Positions 1 to 11,265 of a stretch of DNA of 64,000 nucleotides are shown here, piece after piece. The translations under genes were made by a program, and so were the position numbers. The notes beneath the pieces were generated by a model that worked only from the letters and a program-made list of their open reading frames with translations, searched no databases and was not told the DNA's origin. Numbering within the stretch: the stretch's first letter is position 1; each line of letters opens with the position of its first letter. The stretch is taken from assembly GCA_023078685.1 (NCBI GenBank), contig JALGAS010000007.1, positions 930,001 through 994,000 on the forward strand, written 5' to 3'. The stretch is from Neopestalotiopsis rosae (taxonomy: Eukaryota; Ascomycota; Sordariomycetes; Amphisphaeriales; Sporocadaceae).

Positions 1-876
1 TGACAACCTCAGCGCCATGGAAATTGACCCCAACGGCAGCATCCAGGACCTCATGGCCGGCCAGGGCAACGAGACTGGCAACGACGCCCTGAACGAGCTT
101 GGTGGTGGCATGGGTGGTATGATGCAGGACCTTGCCTTTGCTGTGAGTTATAGATGCCGTCTCCTTTTCGATATGGATATTTGCCCATGACATAGTTTGC
201 TGCGAGTATAGTGGTTTGCTAACCAAGACTTTCTTTACAACAGATCCCCGGTATTGACGAGGCCATGTCCTTTGCCGAAGTCCTCAAGCAGGTCAAGTCC
301 CTGTCGTACGAGACCATCATCTTTGATACCGCGCCCACGGGCCACACGCTGCGCTTCTTGCAATTCCCCTCGGTGCTCGAAAAGGCCCTGGCCAAGGTCA
401 GCCAGCTGTCGTCGCAGTACGGACCCCTGCTTAACGGCTTCCTGGGCGCCAACGGCAGCCTGCCCAACGGCCAGAACCTCAACGAGATGATGGAGAAGCT
501 CGAGGGCCTGCGCCAGACCATTTCCGAGGTCAACACGCAGTTCAAGGACGAGAACCTGACGACGTTTGTCTGCGTGTGCATCGCCGAGTTCCTCTCGCTC
601 TACGAGACGGAGCGCATGATCCAGGAGCTCGCCAGCTACGGCATCGACACCCACAGCATCGTCGTCAACCAGCTCCTGTTCCCCAAGGCCGGCTCGGGCT
701 GCGACCAGTGCAACGCCCGCCGCAAGATGCAGAAAAAGTACCTCGACCAGATCGAGGAGCTCTACGACGAGTTCAACGTTGTCCGCATGCCCCTGCTGGT
801 CGAGGAGGTCCGCGGAAAGGACAAGCTGGAGAAGTTTAGCGATATGCTCGTAAACCCTTACGTGCCGCCCGAGTAA
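1..876 (+). CDS. GET3: Get3/ArsA-type tail-anchored protein targeting ATPase (3' part)
   Basis: The 3' two thirds of a Get3 homologue; the 5' end with the P-loop lies outside the window. Get3 is a cytosolic dimeric ATPase that hands tail-anchored membrane proteins to the ER Get1/Get2 receptor. Seen here: an exon ending at 142 (frame starts at base 2), a GT-AG intron 143-243, then an exon 244-876 ending in TAA. The second exon carries the switch-like motif [15 protein letters not shown] and a CDQC pair that matches the zinc-binding CxxC holding the Get3 dimer together. A Gly/Met-rich insert ([14 protein letters not shown]) lies just before the intron. The reading frame is intact and ends at the usual position for the family. 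An AATAAA lies at 1158-1163, about 280 nt past the stop, and could serve polyadenylation. Confidence 0.93.
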
Positions 877-1873
877 TCTACATAGGATCCCCAGATAAAA
901 AGGGGGATGACGAGAGAAAGAATTCTTGTGTCGAGAACCCCGAAAAAAACACAGGATATATCAATGAGCATTTGACGCATACAGTGATGATGGGGAAAGC
1001 GATGGCGCTGGTGTGGATTGCTTTTCTACTACTACTAGAAACTTGCGCAACGAGGTCGCAAGTATTTTTGTGTACGTCTTGACTGAGCTGCTCTTGTTAG
1101 GGGCACGCTCAGCAAGAGCTCTAGATAGCAAGCCAACAATATCTTGAGAAGAGAACAAATAAATTCAAGTATAAATCACAATCACATCATGGTTTTGTTT
1201 TGCAAGTTACTGTTTCATTTCATGTCTCTTGAATTCGTTCCTATTCATCTTGCATGGGAACTAAAGTCGGCCATGCCAAAAAAACATCTAAGTACAGGAG
1301 ACAATTGTCAAGTCTCTGAACCAGGTTTCCTTCCCTCCTCCCCTTTTCATTCCACCACAAATCTTGCCGCCTTTCACTCAAGGCAAGTCGCAAAGAATCT
1401 TTTCAATCAAACTAGAAATCAGGAAAAAAAAAAGAGTACCTCATCCGAGGTTGGGGGAGAAATCCGCCTCCCTTATGAAAACGCCGTGTCGATGCAATTG
1501 AAGGTGCAGACTGTGATTTTTTTTTGTGTGGTCGTAAAAAAAGAGTCCTGCCACCTTTGTCATGATTTATTTGCCCCTTGGCCCCCTTTGTGTGTGTGTG
1601 TGTGAACCGAAAACGCCTCGGAGGAAAAAAATAATGGCCAAAGAAGATTAGGCCCTGGAAGAATCAAGACCATTGAGGAATATGGGTGATATACAGGTCA
1701 AGGTTTTCGTAGGAAGTGGAGTATAGACTTCACGTCGGTCTGGGAATCAAAGTGTCGCTATAGAATGTATGCTGATGCCGCGCAAGTATGGGAAATGTTG
1801 TGCTTTTCGGTTCCGTCCTGGAGAACACAGGGAATTGTCATTGTGTAACGTATCGGGGAATATGTCAACTCCA
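877..1873. other. Convergent intergenic region between GET3 and MPE1
   Basis: Holds the 3' ends of two convergent genes. I see an AATAAA at 1158-1163 and a (TG)8 tract at 1589-1604. Several A and T runs occur as well. The open frames at 961-1158 and 1144-1605 are low-complexity and have no recognisable protein signal. Confidence 0.6.
1589..1604 (+). repeat. (TG)8 dinucleotide microsatellite
   Basis: Eight TG units in the GET3/MPE1 3' intergenic space. No other role is visible. Confidence 0.9.
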
Positions 1874-3802
1874 TTACAACTCTCTGTAATCAGACGGCCG
1901 GTTTCTCATGCGCCTGTTCTGGTGGCGGTTGGGGTTGACGGGCTGGCGAAAGTAGGCATCATTGTCGCCATTGGGCTGATTAAAGTTGTTTCGGTTGAAA
2001 CCACCGCCCTGCTGATATCCGCCTCGGTTCATATTGTTACCGCCGCCCATGCCGTTGTTCATGTTGTTCATACCGCCGCCGTTGTTGAAGTTGTTGAAGC
2101 CGCCATTCATGTTGGGGAATCCACCGTTCTGGTTGAATCCGCCCATGCCCATCATGGGGTTCATCATGCCCATCGGCATCATGGGCATATTTGGCATACC
2201 CATACCCATTGGCATGTTGGGCATACCCATGTTGGGGAAGTTGGGAAACATCATGTTGTTCATGGGCATGTTGCCCATTCCCATCATCTGCGCCATCATG
2301 TTTTGTTGCTGGCGTTGTTGCTCTTCCTGTTGGCGCATGGCCTTGGGACCCTTGGGGATCTTTGGCTCATTACTCTCCAGTGGCTCTTCGGCAGGTCTCT
2401 TCTTCGAGGTGATCTCGTCCGTGTTCTTGACACCATCGCCATTGGTGGCAGGTTGAGGTGTTGCGGATGGCGATGTGGACGCCTTGACCGCCGTTGGCGA
2501 GTTGGTGGAAGCGGGCGCTGGCGTCGGTGACTTCTTGCTATCCGTCGCCATCTCTGCTTCTGGCTCGGGATTCTTGGACGTGTCCGTCTCCTCGGCCTTT
2601 GGAGTTGCGCCATTGGCTTGTTCTTCAGCGGCGGGAGACTGCGCGGTCACGGGACTCTTTGATCTTTCCTTCCTGGCCTGTTCCTTCTCCTTAAGGTGCT
2701 CCTGAATCTTAGTGGCAGCCTCGTCATTCGGCTTGAGATCATCTATGAGGACTCCCTCCGTCTGGCACGCGGGGCAGACGAAGTCACTTTCAATGAGCGC
2801 GTTCGTGATGCATTCATTGCAGAACGTCTTCTCACAACAGGGAGTGGTCACTGGATCTATGAATAATTTCTTGTCGAGGGTGCAAAGCAGTCCCTTTTCC
2901 TCCAATTCCTTATCTCCTTCAGATGCAGCCTTTTGTGCGGAAGCGCTTGTCTTGGACTTTGCTTGGAATTGTTCCCACGATGCCTTGTCAGGCTCTGCAA
3001 TGACATAATCTCCATCTGCGTTTACCATGACACCTGCGGGAGGCTTGACTCCATCCTCGCCATCCCCTTGCTGAAGCGTTGCCTTATCCACCGTCTTCAA
3101 AAAAGAGCGAGGAATGCCCGTCGTCCGCTTGACTCTAGGACGGTTATCGAACTCCGGGTTGTCGTTTGTAGGACACACTTGTATCCAATGTCCTACTTGA
3201 CCGCAACGATAGCACACATAGCCCTTTGGTGGCTCGTGGTCCGGCACATTGACAGGCTTCTTTGCGCCTGGCTTGTACACAGGTGCCTGGTTTGCCATCT
3301 CCTCCTGCTGCGCAGTCCACTGGTCTGACTGAACCTGGAACATGGCCGCCAATTTCTCCTCTTCTGTGAGAGCATTGCTCATTTGTGCCAGACCTTGCGT
3401 AGAGGGCTTGGCAGTCTTTGCTGTCGCTTCACGCCTCGAAGAATTCTTCGCATTATGCGGCATCTTGCCCGAGACATATCTCGCGGCACGCCCGGCGCCG
3501 GGCTTGACAGGCGGTAGACGCCTAGCAATGACGGTTGTTGACCGAGGAATGATGGCGAGATCGTCCTCATATTCTGTCGTATAGTTAGTAAGAGAGTCAT
3601 GGCGAGATTGGGGCACTGCGCTTTGCCTACCCTCGGTTCCATCTTCGGCGTAAATGGCAAAATCAAAGTCGGTGCCATCTCCCAGGCCACTCAACTTGAT
3701 GATGTCGCGCTTGAGCTCAAACACCGAGATGCCCGTACCGTCGAACTCGACACGCGAGGGCTCCTTCTGAGACTTGAACTTGTAAAACACGGACGAAGTC
3801 AT
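1874..3802 (-). CDS. MPE1: Mpe1/RBBP6-like subunit of the cleavage and polyadenylation factor
   Basis: Nuclear CPF subunit needed for pre-mRNA 3'-end cleavage and polyadenylation. The start is the ATG at 3802 (MTSSVFYKF), where the DWNN ubiquitin-like domain begins; the frame upstream lacks an ATG. The domains are DWNN (about residues 1-80), a CCHC zinc knuckle CYRCGQVGHWIQVC (about 178-191), and a RING/U-box-like Cys cluster (about 288-327: CTLDK...PCCEKTFCNEC...CPAC). An acidic Ser/Thr/Pro-rich linker follows, then a Met/Asn/Gly-rich tail. A 57-nt intron (3574-3630) is proposed: donor GTAGGC, branch TACTAAC, acceptor ACAG. It is a multiple of three without a stop, so the gene also reads through as one ORF. 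Splicing restores the expected run DGTEEYEDDLAIIPRST, where the unspliced frame has an odd insert. The spliced product is 623 aa. MPE1 is conserved, so the identity is secure and the intron is inference from signals. Confidence 0.93.
   Translation of the reverse strand: MTSSVFYKFKSQKEPSRVEFDGTGISVFELKRDIIKLSGLGDGTDFDFAIYAEDGTEGRQSAVPQSRHDSLTNYTTEYEDDLAIIPRSTTVIARRLPPVKPGAGRAARYVSGKMPHNAKNSSRREATAKTAKPSTQGLAQMSNALTEEEKLAAMFQVQSDQWTAQQEEMANQAPVYKPGAKKPVNVPDHEPPKGYVCYRCGQVGHWIQVCPTNDNPEFDNRPRVKRTTGIPRSFLKTVDKATLQQGDGEDGVKPPAGVMVNADGDYVIAEPDKASWEQFQAKSKTSASAQKAASEGDKELEEKGLLCTLDKKLFIDPVTTPCCEKTFCNECITNALIESDFVCPACQTEGVLIDDLKPNDEAATKIQEHLKEKEQARKERSKSPVTAQSPAAEEQANGATPKAEETDTSKNPEPEAEMATDSKKSPTPAPASTNSPTAVKASTSPSATPQPATNGDGVKNTDEITSKKRPAEEPLESNEPKIPKGPKAMRQQEEQQRQQQNMMAQMMGMGNMPMNNMMFPNFPNMGMPNMPMGMGMPNMPMMPMGMMNPMMGMGGFNQNGGFPNMNGGFNNFNNGGGMNNMNNGMGGGNNMNRGGYQQGGGFNRNNFNQPNGDNDAYFRQPVNPNRHQNRRMRNRPSDYREL
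3574..3630 (-). other. Frame-preserving 57-nt intron of MPE1
   Basis: On the minus strand the segment begins GTAGGC and ends CTTACTAACTATACGACAG. That is a perfect TACTAAC branch box eleven bases before the AG. Its length of 57 nt is divisible by three and it has no stop, so ORF calling hides it. It sits at phase 1 within the DWNN/linker junction. Confidence 0.85.
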
Positions 3803-5182
3803 TGTGAAAAACGTCAACCACAATCGTAGAACACTGGTGGTTGAGTATAGTAAGAATAAGAGATGCCGGGGGGGAAATATTTCACCGGAGAGTCAAAAGG
3901 GCCTCGACGTGAGAGCCTTACGCTGCTGCTGTTCAATGGTTAATAGTGAGACGCGATGACGGTGAAGGGTAGAGCGTCGCAAGGTTGATTCCCTTTGTCG
4001 CTTCGTAATCTTGCACTGTAGGCAAATGAGGAGACGTGGGTATTCTCTGCGAGTCGCAAATTTGATGGCAGGGGATCTTGGTTTTTCTTCTTTCTATTGC
4101 GGATGACCCTTCTGTGATGCCCCTTCTCCCAGACTGGGTTTCTTCTCCTTCTTCGTTTTTTTCTGCTTCTTCCTTGCAAATTTTGACCAACTGGCAAAAA
4201 GTAGATGGACGGGGGAATCAAAATTTTATGATTGTAGAGACTCAAAAGAACAATGGAAAAAAAGCCCACGGCCCTCTGTTGAGAAGAATGAAACACAGAA
4301 ACTGTGATGTGTACACAAAGCCAAAGGCAGACTTGACAGCCAAATCACCACGCAGAGTGACAATGGTGACACAATCTCCTCCTGATCCCAGCACACCGCA
4401 CCAGGTATCCGATCTCAACTTCTTGAAATGCCAGTTCCGTTTCAACCTACCCTACCAGATAGATGTTGGTGATCACGCCGGTTAGCAGACCATCGCCGGT
4501 CGGTTGGGTTGCGCGTTATCGTTCGGTCGCGATTGGTGGTGGCAAGCACCAACTAATGGCCTACAACAAGAGCGTCAAGGTAGCTGCAAATGATGCAGTC
4601 GCAAAAACTACGAGTCGCAGTAGAAATATTGAGCGCGATGACAATGATTGTCTCGAGAATGGCGATGCCGCGTCGGTTCGTCGAATGATGGTCGTCGTGT
4701 AAAAGATGATGGAAGATGGGTGAGATTGTGGTGGATTGGGAAGCGGGAAGAGGCCAGGCGAGTTTGCAGAAGACTCGGACGACTGGCGATTAGTCAGAGC
4801 AAAAGGCCGCTAGGCTCGGTTTGGGGGTTGGGGGCCTGAGTAGACTATGAATCACGTGATACCCCTCCAAATCAGATCAGGTCTGTACCGGTGCCAAGTG
4901 ACTGGCAATTGCATATCTACCTAGGCAGTCAGTTTGTTATTCATACACACCATGTAAGACTGTCATCTTTGCAGGGAAGATACTGTGTGTTGGTGAATAT
5001 ACATTGCGAGTGCTCTATTTCATTTGCAAGTATCTAAAATGCCCCGAGTCTACCTGAACGCCAATGCCGGAATATGAGATGGAATTTCGCGCTGACTCGA
5101 TGGACCTAATGCTTGCAGCAAAACAACGACATGCTTAAATACACCTATCACGCATCCTTCTCCAATGATGATTCTATGCAAA
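3803..5182. other. MPE1 upstream region / PLC-like gene downstream region
   Basis: Promoter and leader side of MPE1 (3803 to roughly 4800) and the 3' side of the PLC-like gene. Polypyrimidine stretches occur at 4085-4180. The small open frames here (for example 4078-4485) show no domain, no signal peptide and no consistent codon bias. I see no gene. Confidence 0.55.
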
Positions 5183-6583
5183 CTAAATGCTCAGCAGCGC
5201 CGCCGAGATGGTCGCCATCAGTACGACAACCGGGTATGACAAGACGTCAAGCCCCAGCTTCGATCCGGCGCTGGTTGTTCCACAGCAGCTGCGGCTATAG
5301 GTGACATTATTGAGATTCGCAGCAACTTCGAAAACGGAACCTGGGTAACTGCCGCTGTTGTAGTAGTCAACATTCAGGAACTTCGGGGGCCTTCCCCACA
5401 TGTTGACGCAGTTGTCGCCCGACAGACCCAAGCTACCAGTGCCATTAACAGCGTTGGTGACGTTGAGCTCAGCTCTCGCCGGTACGAGCATGCTCACTCC
5501 CAAAAGCGACAGTTCGAGGTTCAGGTTGTGGTTGATCATGTACAGACGGTTCTGGGCGTCGGCGTCTGCCAGATCCGGAGGTCTTTCCACGGTGCAAGGG
5601 AAGGACGTGTCTGTGGGGTCAAAGGGTGTCTCCCACATCTGCGAGAACTCATCCAACAGCCAGGGATACTGTGTCTGGTTGGCCATGTAATCGAGGAACA
5701 TGACAACTCGCTTGCCTGACAGAATCATTTCACTCAGAGTCGGCCAGTCGTTCAATGTCATGGGCACCAGGGGCGGTGTATAGACATAGTCCAGAATACC
5801 CGTCGACTCAATGTACGGGTAGTAGTACGATGGCACCGAGCTGGTACAATCGTTAGCAAATGCTTCTCAGGTTGGTTTAGGGATTCACTGCTCTGCTATC
5901 TTAGATGCAGTGGTGACAGGTGCAACTTACTAGTTACCGTTACCAAGCAATATAGTTACAACATCATAAGGGTGAGATGCAACCCAGTCCTTTACCGTGG
6001 TCAACCATTCCGTGATGGGACCAGCGTCGAGAATGTCGCAACTGGTATGGCAAAAATGCGGCTCAGTACCGTTTGTCGGCCACTGGATCTGAGCTTGCAG
6101 GAAGCGCACACCATCGTTGAGCTGGTACGTGACATCGTATAGTTGGTTTGCGGCCAAATTATTCTTGGTGATAAAAGGAGAGTTGTGGCAGGCAACTTCG
6201 GTGATGTTGCCGTACTTGCGACTGCAAAACTCAGCATAGTTATTGCAGGGCCTCGTGTTGGTGACAGTGGGCGTCGCCACGGTAGTAGCCGTGGTAGAAA
6301 AGTTGCCCGAAGCCGTGGCCGATGAGCCAGTCAAAAAGGTCCGGCTATCCGTAGTAGACACGGTTGACTGCGTAACATTGCTACTCATGGTAGTCGAGGC
6401 ATCGTCGCTCAAGGTCCCCAAGTTTGATTCTTGAGATGTGTATGTCAAATATGTGCCCGTCGGGGTCTCCTCAGTGGATGTTGCTGATTGCGTCTCTGAT
6501 GTCCTCGAGTCTGACACGGAGGTGCCATCCTGAGCGAGGGCCGCACTGCATAGGAGCAGCGGTGCCAGCAGCCGGTAAGCCAT
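5183..6583 (-). CDS. Secreted GPI-anchored PLC-like phosphodiesterase (TIM-barrel, PI-PLC X superfamily)
   Basis: Two exons: 5931-6583 and 5183-5840, joined across a 90-nt intron (5841-5930; donor GTAAGT, branch GCTAACG, acceptor CAG). The joined product is 436 aa. The ATG at 6583 is preferred because MAYRLLAPLLLCSAALA is a clean signal peptide; an upstream in-frame ATG at 6601 would add six residues. A Ser/Thr-rich mucin-like stalk (about 20-110) precedes the catalytic barrel, which begins PCNNYAEFC. The PLC-like motif VACHNSPF holds the expected active-site His, and LNDGVRFLQAQ is also typical. The C terminus has a small-residue omega-like stretch (GTTSAGSKLG) followed by a hydrophobic tail, predicting a GPI anchor. 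Fungal members are cell-surface proteins of uncertain substrate. The second family His is less obvious, so activity is not proven. Confidence 0.88.
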
Positions 6584-8838
6584 GGTCGTAATCGCAAGCA
6601 AAAAGCCGCGCAGTGCCCTGAGAGAATGTGCTCTCTGATGAAGCCCAACTTTGTATGAAAGATTTTAGAGTTGTCACTGTATGCAAGAATAAGTTGTCCG
6701 GATTCGGTCAGTGTCGGTGCCGTCGAGTCGAGTCGGCGCCGATGTCACTACAAGGGCCGATACGTCAGGCGTCAGGGGCTGCCTTCCAAAACTCAAGTGC
6801 TGACAGAACCAAGAAATTGGGATTGTAAGACAACTTGCGCCAAAAAGTGATAGAGTCCCCTAGATATCAAGGATGACCTCATGCGATGAAAAAAGCTTAA
6901 CAAGACCCTTGGTGAACAGAAGAAAAGCCAGGAGGTCTAGGCCTTTTGACCCAGAGAGGTTGGACAGCATCAGCGGAAAATGGTGCACCGCTGCTAGCAG
7001 GTTTGACTGGGCGATGCCTAGACGACGCTTCCAGAGGTCCGGGTTCATTATTATGTCAGGGCGAGATACCCAGAGGTACTTGCCAGGATGGATCCGTTCA
7101 CCGGACGGCAACTGGGATCGCCGCTCCAAGTGCCGTGGGCGGAGGAGAAACGCGTCCTACCATGACCGCCATTGAGTGAGATAGGGGGGCTGATGCGCTG
7201 AAACAACCAACAAGGTCGTGCTGTTTTTGGCGTGGTGATGAGTTGTCTTGTTGCTCTTTTGCTCTTTTTTTCTACACTAAAACTTTTCTTGCACCAGGTT
7301 TGTCAGGTCCATGGCGCTGTTTATGACGTCGCTAGCTCAGCTCTCATGTTTAGCACTGCTACCTTGTGGGGCACGATCTTTAGGCAGAGCGATCTTTCTT
7401 AAGCTTTATGCGTATCCCAATTGGGGAGTCTATCGTTTTCCTAATATAATCTAGGTGAGGTAGTATTACTTGATAATCTGTTTCAAGGCAACTAGACTGC
7501 TAGATCGGCCAAGAGGGAGGAAAATTAAGATAGAAATTGAGATAGTCTTTGAGATATTTGCTACATGGTGGTTTGTGCTCTACTGGTCTTGCCGGTCTGC
7601 CGGATCCCGTCCGTCTTTGTCAGATTAAGACAACAAAGGATGGGTGGTATTATTGGAGAAAATGTGTGTGACAACCTTCAGTGAAGATTCTCTGTCGGAT
7701 CAGTCGGGGGACTGGACACCAGTATGCGTATGCTTATACGGAATACGCAATGAATGGGACCTGTAGCATTCACTGGTATACACTAGGTAGGCAGTAAGAT
7801 GGAATTGATAGGTGGTGGGCAGCAGTAGGTATTCGAAGGAAGCAGCCTAGAATTCCGGGAATACCAAAATCCTTCCCGTCTGAGGAAATTGTGATGATTC
7901 GATGTTGGGAGCAGCTACGGGGAGCCGCTCATCTAGCAGTTACATTAGTACTCTCTAATCACGCCAGAGACGAGACTGTCTTCCAAAGGAGTGTTCAGGG
8001 ACTCAAACACGAGTTCTCACTTTCCTGGGGCTCCAGAAAGCCAAAAACCAGCCCCTCCATCCACTGCCACCTCCCCTCACCCTCAGGACCCTCTAGAGGA
8101 TCGTTAATGTGTGGCTAGCATTCAAAGCTGCAGGCGCTGCCGCTCAATCCGCTCGCACGGGTACGCGCAATCAAGGTGTCGCTGTGCAAAATGGCTCGCT
8201 GGCAATGAGGTAAATCAATCCTTCGCGGTGGGTGAGGTGGGTGGTAGGCAAAGAGGTAGGGATTAGTAGGGAGACAAGGGAGATTCTCGTCAACTTGCAG
8301 TGCTCCGCCACTGCACGGGGCGAATCGCCGGCACCATTCCAGACTTTCCAGACTTTTAGCTGGAGCCACTAATAAGGAAATACGGGACCGCGAGAGTGGA
8401 CGGGTCGATACTTTGCGATACAACGCCCCAGCGCCGCCCCACGTCACTGTCGCAATGACTGCAGATGGACCCTGGGCATCCTGATTCAATGTTTTGGCAG
8501 CTTTTTGGGACCTTGTTAGGTGCTGATGCTTGTTAGGTAGAAGAGTAAACCCTTTGAGAGCTGGGGTTGGGAATTCTGGAAGCCTCACTCTTAGCATCAT
8601 CTTCCAATCTCGTTCTCTTTCTTTTTTGTGTGTTGTGTTTCTACCTTTCGTTTTCGAACCGTTGCCAATTCGTCGTGCACACCACACCTCAAATTCGCGC
8701 TGTCCATTACTACTTTTGTTCGCTGGCACCACAGCCCTCGTACAAAGTGGACGAGCGCCTTTGAAATCTGCCAACACCGGAAGGCCACAACTACAACACC
8801 CCCGACAGCTCTCAAGTCCAGTCCCTCCCAATCGCCAA
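6584..8838. other. Divergent intergenic region between PLC-like and SUR7-like genes
   Basis: A 2.2-kb shared upstream region. Long antisense frames (8115-8912 minus) overlap the SUR7-like first exon in shadow and have a composition unlike protein. From about 8500 the plus strand becomes pyrimidine-rich, as expected for the leader of the downstream gene. No RNA gene or repeat was recognised. Confidence 0.5.
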
Positions 8839-9930
8839 ATGGGTCTCCCAGGGTTTCGCAAGCGGCGGGCTGCCGCAACGTCGGAGTCGAGCGCACAGGA
8901 GAAGACATTCACAGATAATCAGCTTCAATTGAAGCAACGAACAAAGACGAGAAAGGGCGCTATCATAGTCTCATCCATTTGCTACATGCTAGCAGTAATA
9001 TTTTTAATCCTGGTGAGTGTGCGCCGACAAGAAGGAATTCCGGCCGCTTTCCCCGCGCCCCCGGGAAAGCTCCCGTATTCTGATTGGTCCAATAGGTCGA
9101 AATAGGAAGCACCAAGGGATCCAAGGTGCTGGGTGATATATTCTTCTTCAAGCTTGACCTGTCAGACATCTTGGCATCAAGTGCCTCGGGACTCAGCGGC
9201 CTGACCTTGACCAACTCGATTGCACGAACACTTGGTCTGCACGACTTTTACCAAGTAGGCCTATGGAACTTCTGTGAAGGCTACGAGGATGAGTAAGAGC
9301 GCGCCACATCCCCAACAATACGACCGCGACCTTGGTGTGGATTGTTAACATTTCTCTTGCAGGGGCATCACGTCTTGCTCGACGCCAACCAGCCTTTACT
9401 GGTTCAACCCGGTGGAGATTCTGCAGAGCGAGCTTCTAGCGGGCGCGTCTATTGCACTGCCTAGCGAAGTCAATACGGTTCTGAGCGTCCTGCGCATTGC
9501 CTCGCAGGTCATGTTTGGCTTCTTCCTCGCAGGATTATTGCTCGACTTTGTGCTCATGCTCGTCGCACCCGTCGTCATCTACTCGAGGTGGTGGAGTTTC
9601 CCATTTGCCATTTTTGCCTTTATTGCGGCATTGATGGTGATTGCGGCTGCCGGTGTGGCTACGGGCATGGCCTTAGTATTTGAGTATGCTCTGACATCTC
9701 AGACCGATCTCAATATTAAGGTCGACATCGGTACCAAGATGTGGGCGTTCATGTGGCTTGGAGCGGGCTTCACCTTCCTCGCCTTCATCATTCACGCTGG
9801 TTTGGGATGCTGCTGCACCTCGCGGAGAGACCTGCGGACGGGCCGCAAGGGAGGACGCAACCTGGCAACAGTTCCGGGCACCGGCGCCGGCACCGCTACT
9901 GGCTCAAAGAAGTCGACAACGTCTGACTAG
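8839..9930 (+). CDS. SUR7/PalI-family tetraspan plasma membrane protein
   Basis: Three exons: 8839-9012, 9096-9292 and 9363-9930, giving 312 aa. Intron 1 (9013-9095, GTGAGT...TAG) is phase 0 and intron 2 (9293-9362, GTAAGA...CAG) is phase 2. The start ATG 8839 begins MGLPGFRKRR, a short basic cytosolic N terminus. Transmembrane segment 1 (about 40-60) runs into LVEIG. An extracellular loop follows with the claudin-like GLWNFCEGY...C arrangement. Three further transmembrane helices in exon 3 are centred on MFGFFLAGLLLDFVLML, FAIFAFIAALMVIAAAG and WLGAGFTFLAFIIHAGLG. A basic Ser/Thr-rich tail ends the protein. The family acts in eisosome/cortical organisation (Sur7) or ambient pH sensing (PalI). 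Which role applies cannot be decided from sequence alone. The acceptor at 9095 is favoured over the AG at 9105 because it keeps the conserved VEIG. Confidence 0.9.
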
Positions 9931-10803
9931 GTGTCGGATCAGGTTTTTTGGTCAACACAAATGTCTCTGACTGACAGTAACGATTCAATCAAGTCGGTTG
10001 CGTCATCTGGGAAGAAAATAGAATTTGGACGCCGATAGAACTCCTTGGAGAACATTGTATTAGATGGGTATAGACATTCTCTTGAGCGGGCGTTACGGAG
10101 GCGACACACAGCGTGCAATAACGCACGAGGGTCTTGACAGTATGGAACTGGAAAGACCAAGCAAAGTAGAACATAGTAAGGAATCAATATTATTAAAATT
10201 GAATAAGTATCAGCAGAAATATTCCCAAACCATGTTCCATGCCATGTCAGTACGTTCAGTCATCTTCGATACTCAGGAATGTATCGCGCCATGTTGCCTT
10301 GTTAGTTGTAAAGAGAAATTATCGCCGGCCCTGGCCGAAGAGTGGAGTTCTAGGGGGAACTGATGGCCGCTCTGTGGAAGCAGGACCTAGTTGACAGTAT
10401 TGGCTGATTCTGGTTGTTCAAGATAAAGCCGCCGGCGATACGATCCTTTCAGGAAGAAAATTCGTATGAAGGATACCCATAATCGATATACTTGACCGTC
10501 GTGACGCCGCTTGAGTCACTTGATACCTGGCGCTTGCGAATATCGCCTATAGTCTCGCGCGACTCGGGAACAAGATACCGAGTTTCTGACCACCCCCATC
10601 ACTTCCCCCGCGTTACCCCAGATTACATATAAGAGAGGAGTATATCGCTCAGGCAATCAGGCGAGGCAAGACGCGATTTCTGCCAGATCAATTTCACTTT
10701 CATCACCACAATACCTTCACTTTATTCTTGTAGCAAATAGCTTCACTCACATAAAATCACAACCAGTACCTTCCCTTCTCAAAACCACAAGGTTGCCCCC
10801 AAG
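9931..10803. other. Intergenic region, SUR7-like to VOC gene
   Basis: 3' side of the SUR7-like gene and promoter of the next gene. A TATA-like element lies at 10628-10633. The small frames at 9939-10363 show nothing recognisable. Confidence 0.5.
10628..10633 (+). promoter_or_regulatory. TATA-like box upstream of the VOC protein gene
   Basis: The sequence ACATATAAGAGAGG lies about 175 nt before the ATG at 10804. It is followed by a C/A-rich leader typical of highly expressed fungal genes. The placement fits a TATA box; this is position and motif evidence only. Confidence 0.45.
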
Positions 10804-11265
10804 ATGGCCGCCACCACCTCCTCATCCCCTCCAGAGCCCCTGATCCAAGGGATCGCCCACGTGAATCTCTCCATCCCGCCGGGCACCCTGGACGCGGCAA
10901 AGTCCTTTTACGGCGAGACCCTAGGCCTGACGCCGCGCGCGGGCCCCGCCGCGCAGGTCCACGAGCTGGCGTGGTTCGATGTGGGCGGCGAGGGTACCGG
11001 CCAGCAGATTCACATCTCGATCCAGAAGCACGACCGGGACACGACGGAGCCCCGGTCCAGCCGCCACCCTTGCTTCCGGCTGGGGTCCCGCGAGGCCCTC
11101 GTCGCCCTGCAGCGCCGCATCCTGGCCCACGCCGAGCGCGGCGGGGTCGACGCCCCCCTGGAGTGCGATGCCGTGGGCGAGAGCTCCGGCGAGACCACCG
11201 CCGACTACCCCACGCGCTTCTTTGCTAGGGATTACTCTGGGAACCGGTTGGAGTTTACGACTTGA
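10804..11265 (+). CDS. Glyoxalase/bleomycin-resistance/dioxygenase (VOC) superfamily protein
   Basis: Single-exon gene of 153 aa, start ATG 10804 with an A at -3 (AAGATGG). The VOC beta-alpha-beta-beta-beta fold is indicated by IQGIAHVNLSIP near the N terminus (a first metal-ligand-like His after strand 1), AAKSFYGETLGLTP (the characteristic helix and turn), IHISIQKH in the middle and a C-terminal FFARDYSGNRLEFTT, which matches the usual D-P/S-x-GN-x-x-E terminus with its Glu ligand. One VOC module is present, so it would be a dimer or a half-site enzyme. The substrate cannot be told. No targeting signal is seen, so it is probably cytosolic. It converges with an amidohydrolase gene 275 bp away. 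A shared pathway is possible but not shown. Confidence 0.85.
   Translation: MAATTSSSPPEPLIQGIAHVNLSIPPGTLDAAKSFYGETLGLTPRAGPAAQVHELAWFDVGGEGTGQQIHISIQKHDRDTTEPRSSRHPCFRLGSREALVALQRRILAHAERGGVDAPLECDAVGESSGETTADYPTRFFARDYSGNRLEFTT

Noticed and set aside
1769..2530. 253-aa plus-strand frame opposite MPE1
   Set aside because: His/Val-rich shadow of the Met/Asn-rich MPE1 tail; no family.
8115..8912. 265-aa minus-strand open frame
   Set aside because: Overlaps the leader and first exon of the SUR7-like gene in antisense. It has no domain and only a chance composition, whereas the plus strand has a spliced, family-consistent gene.
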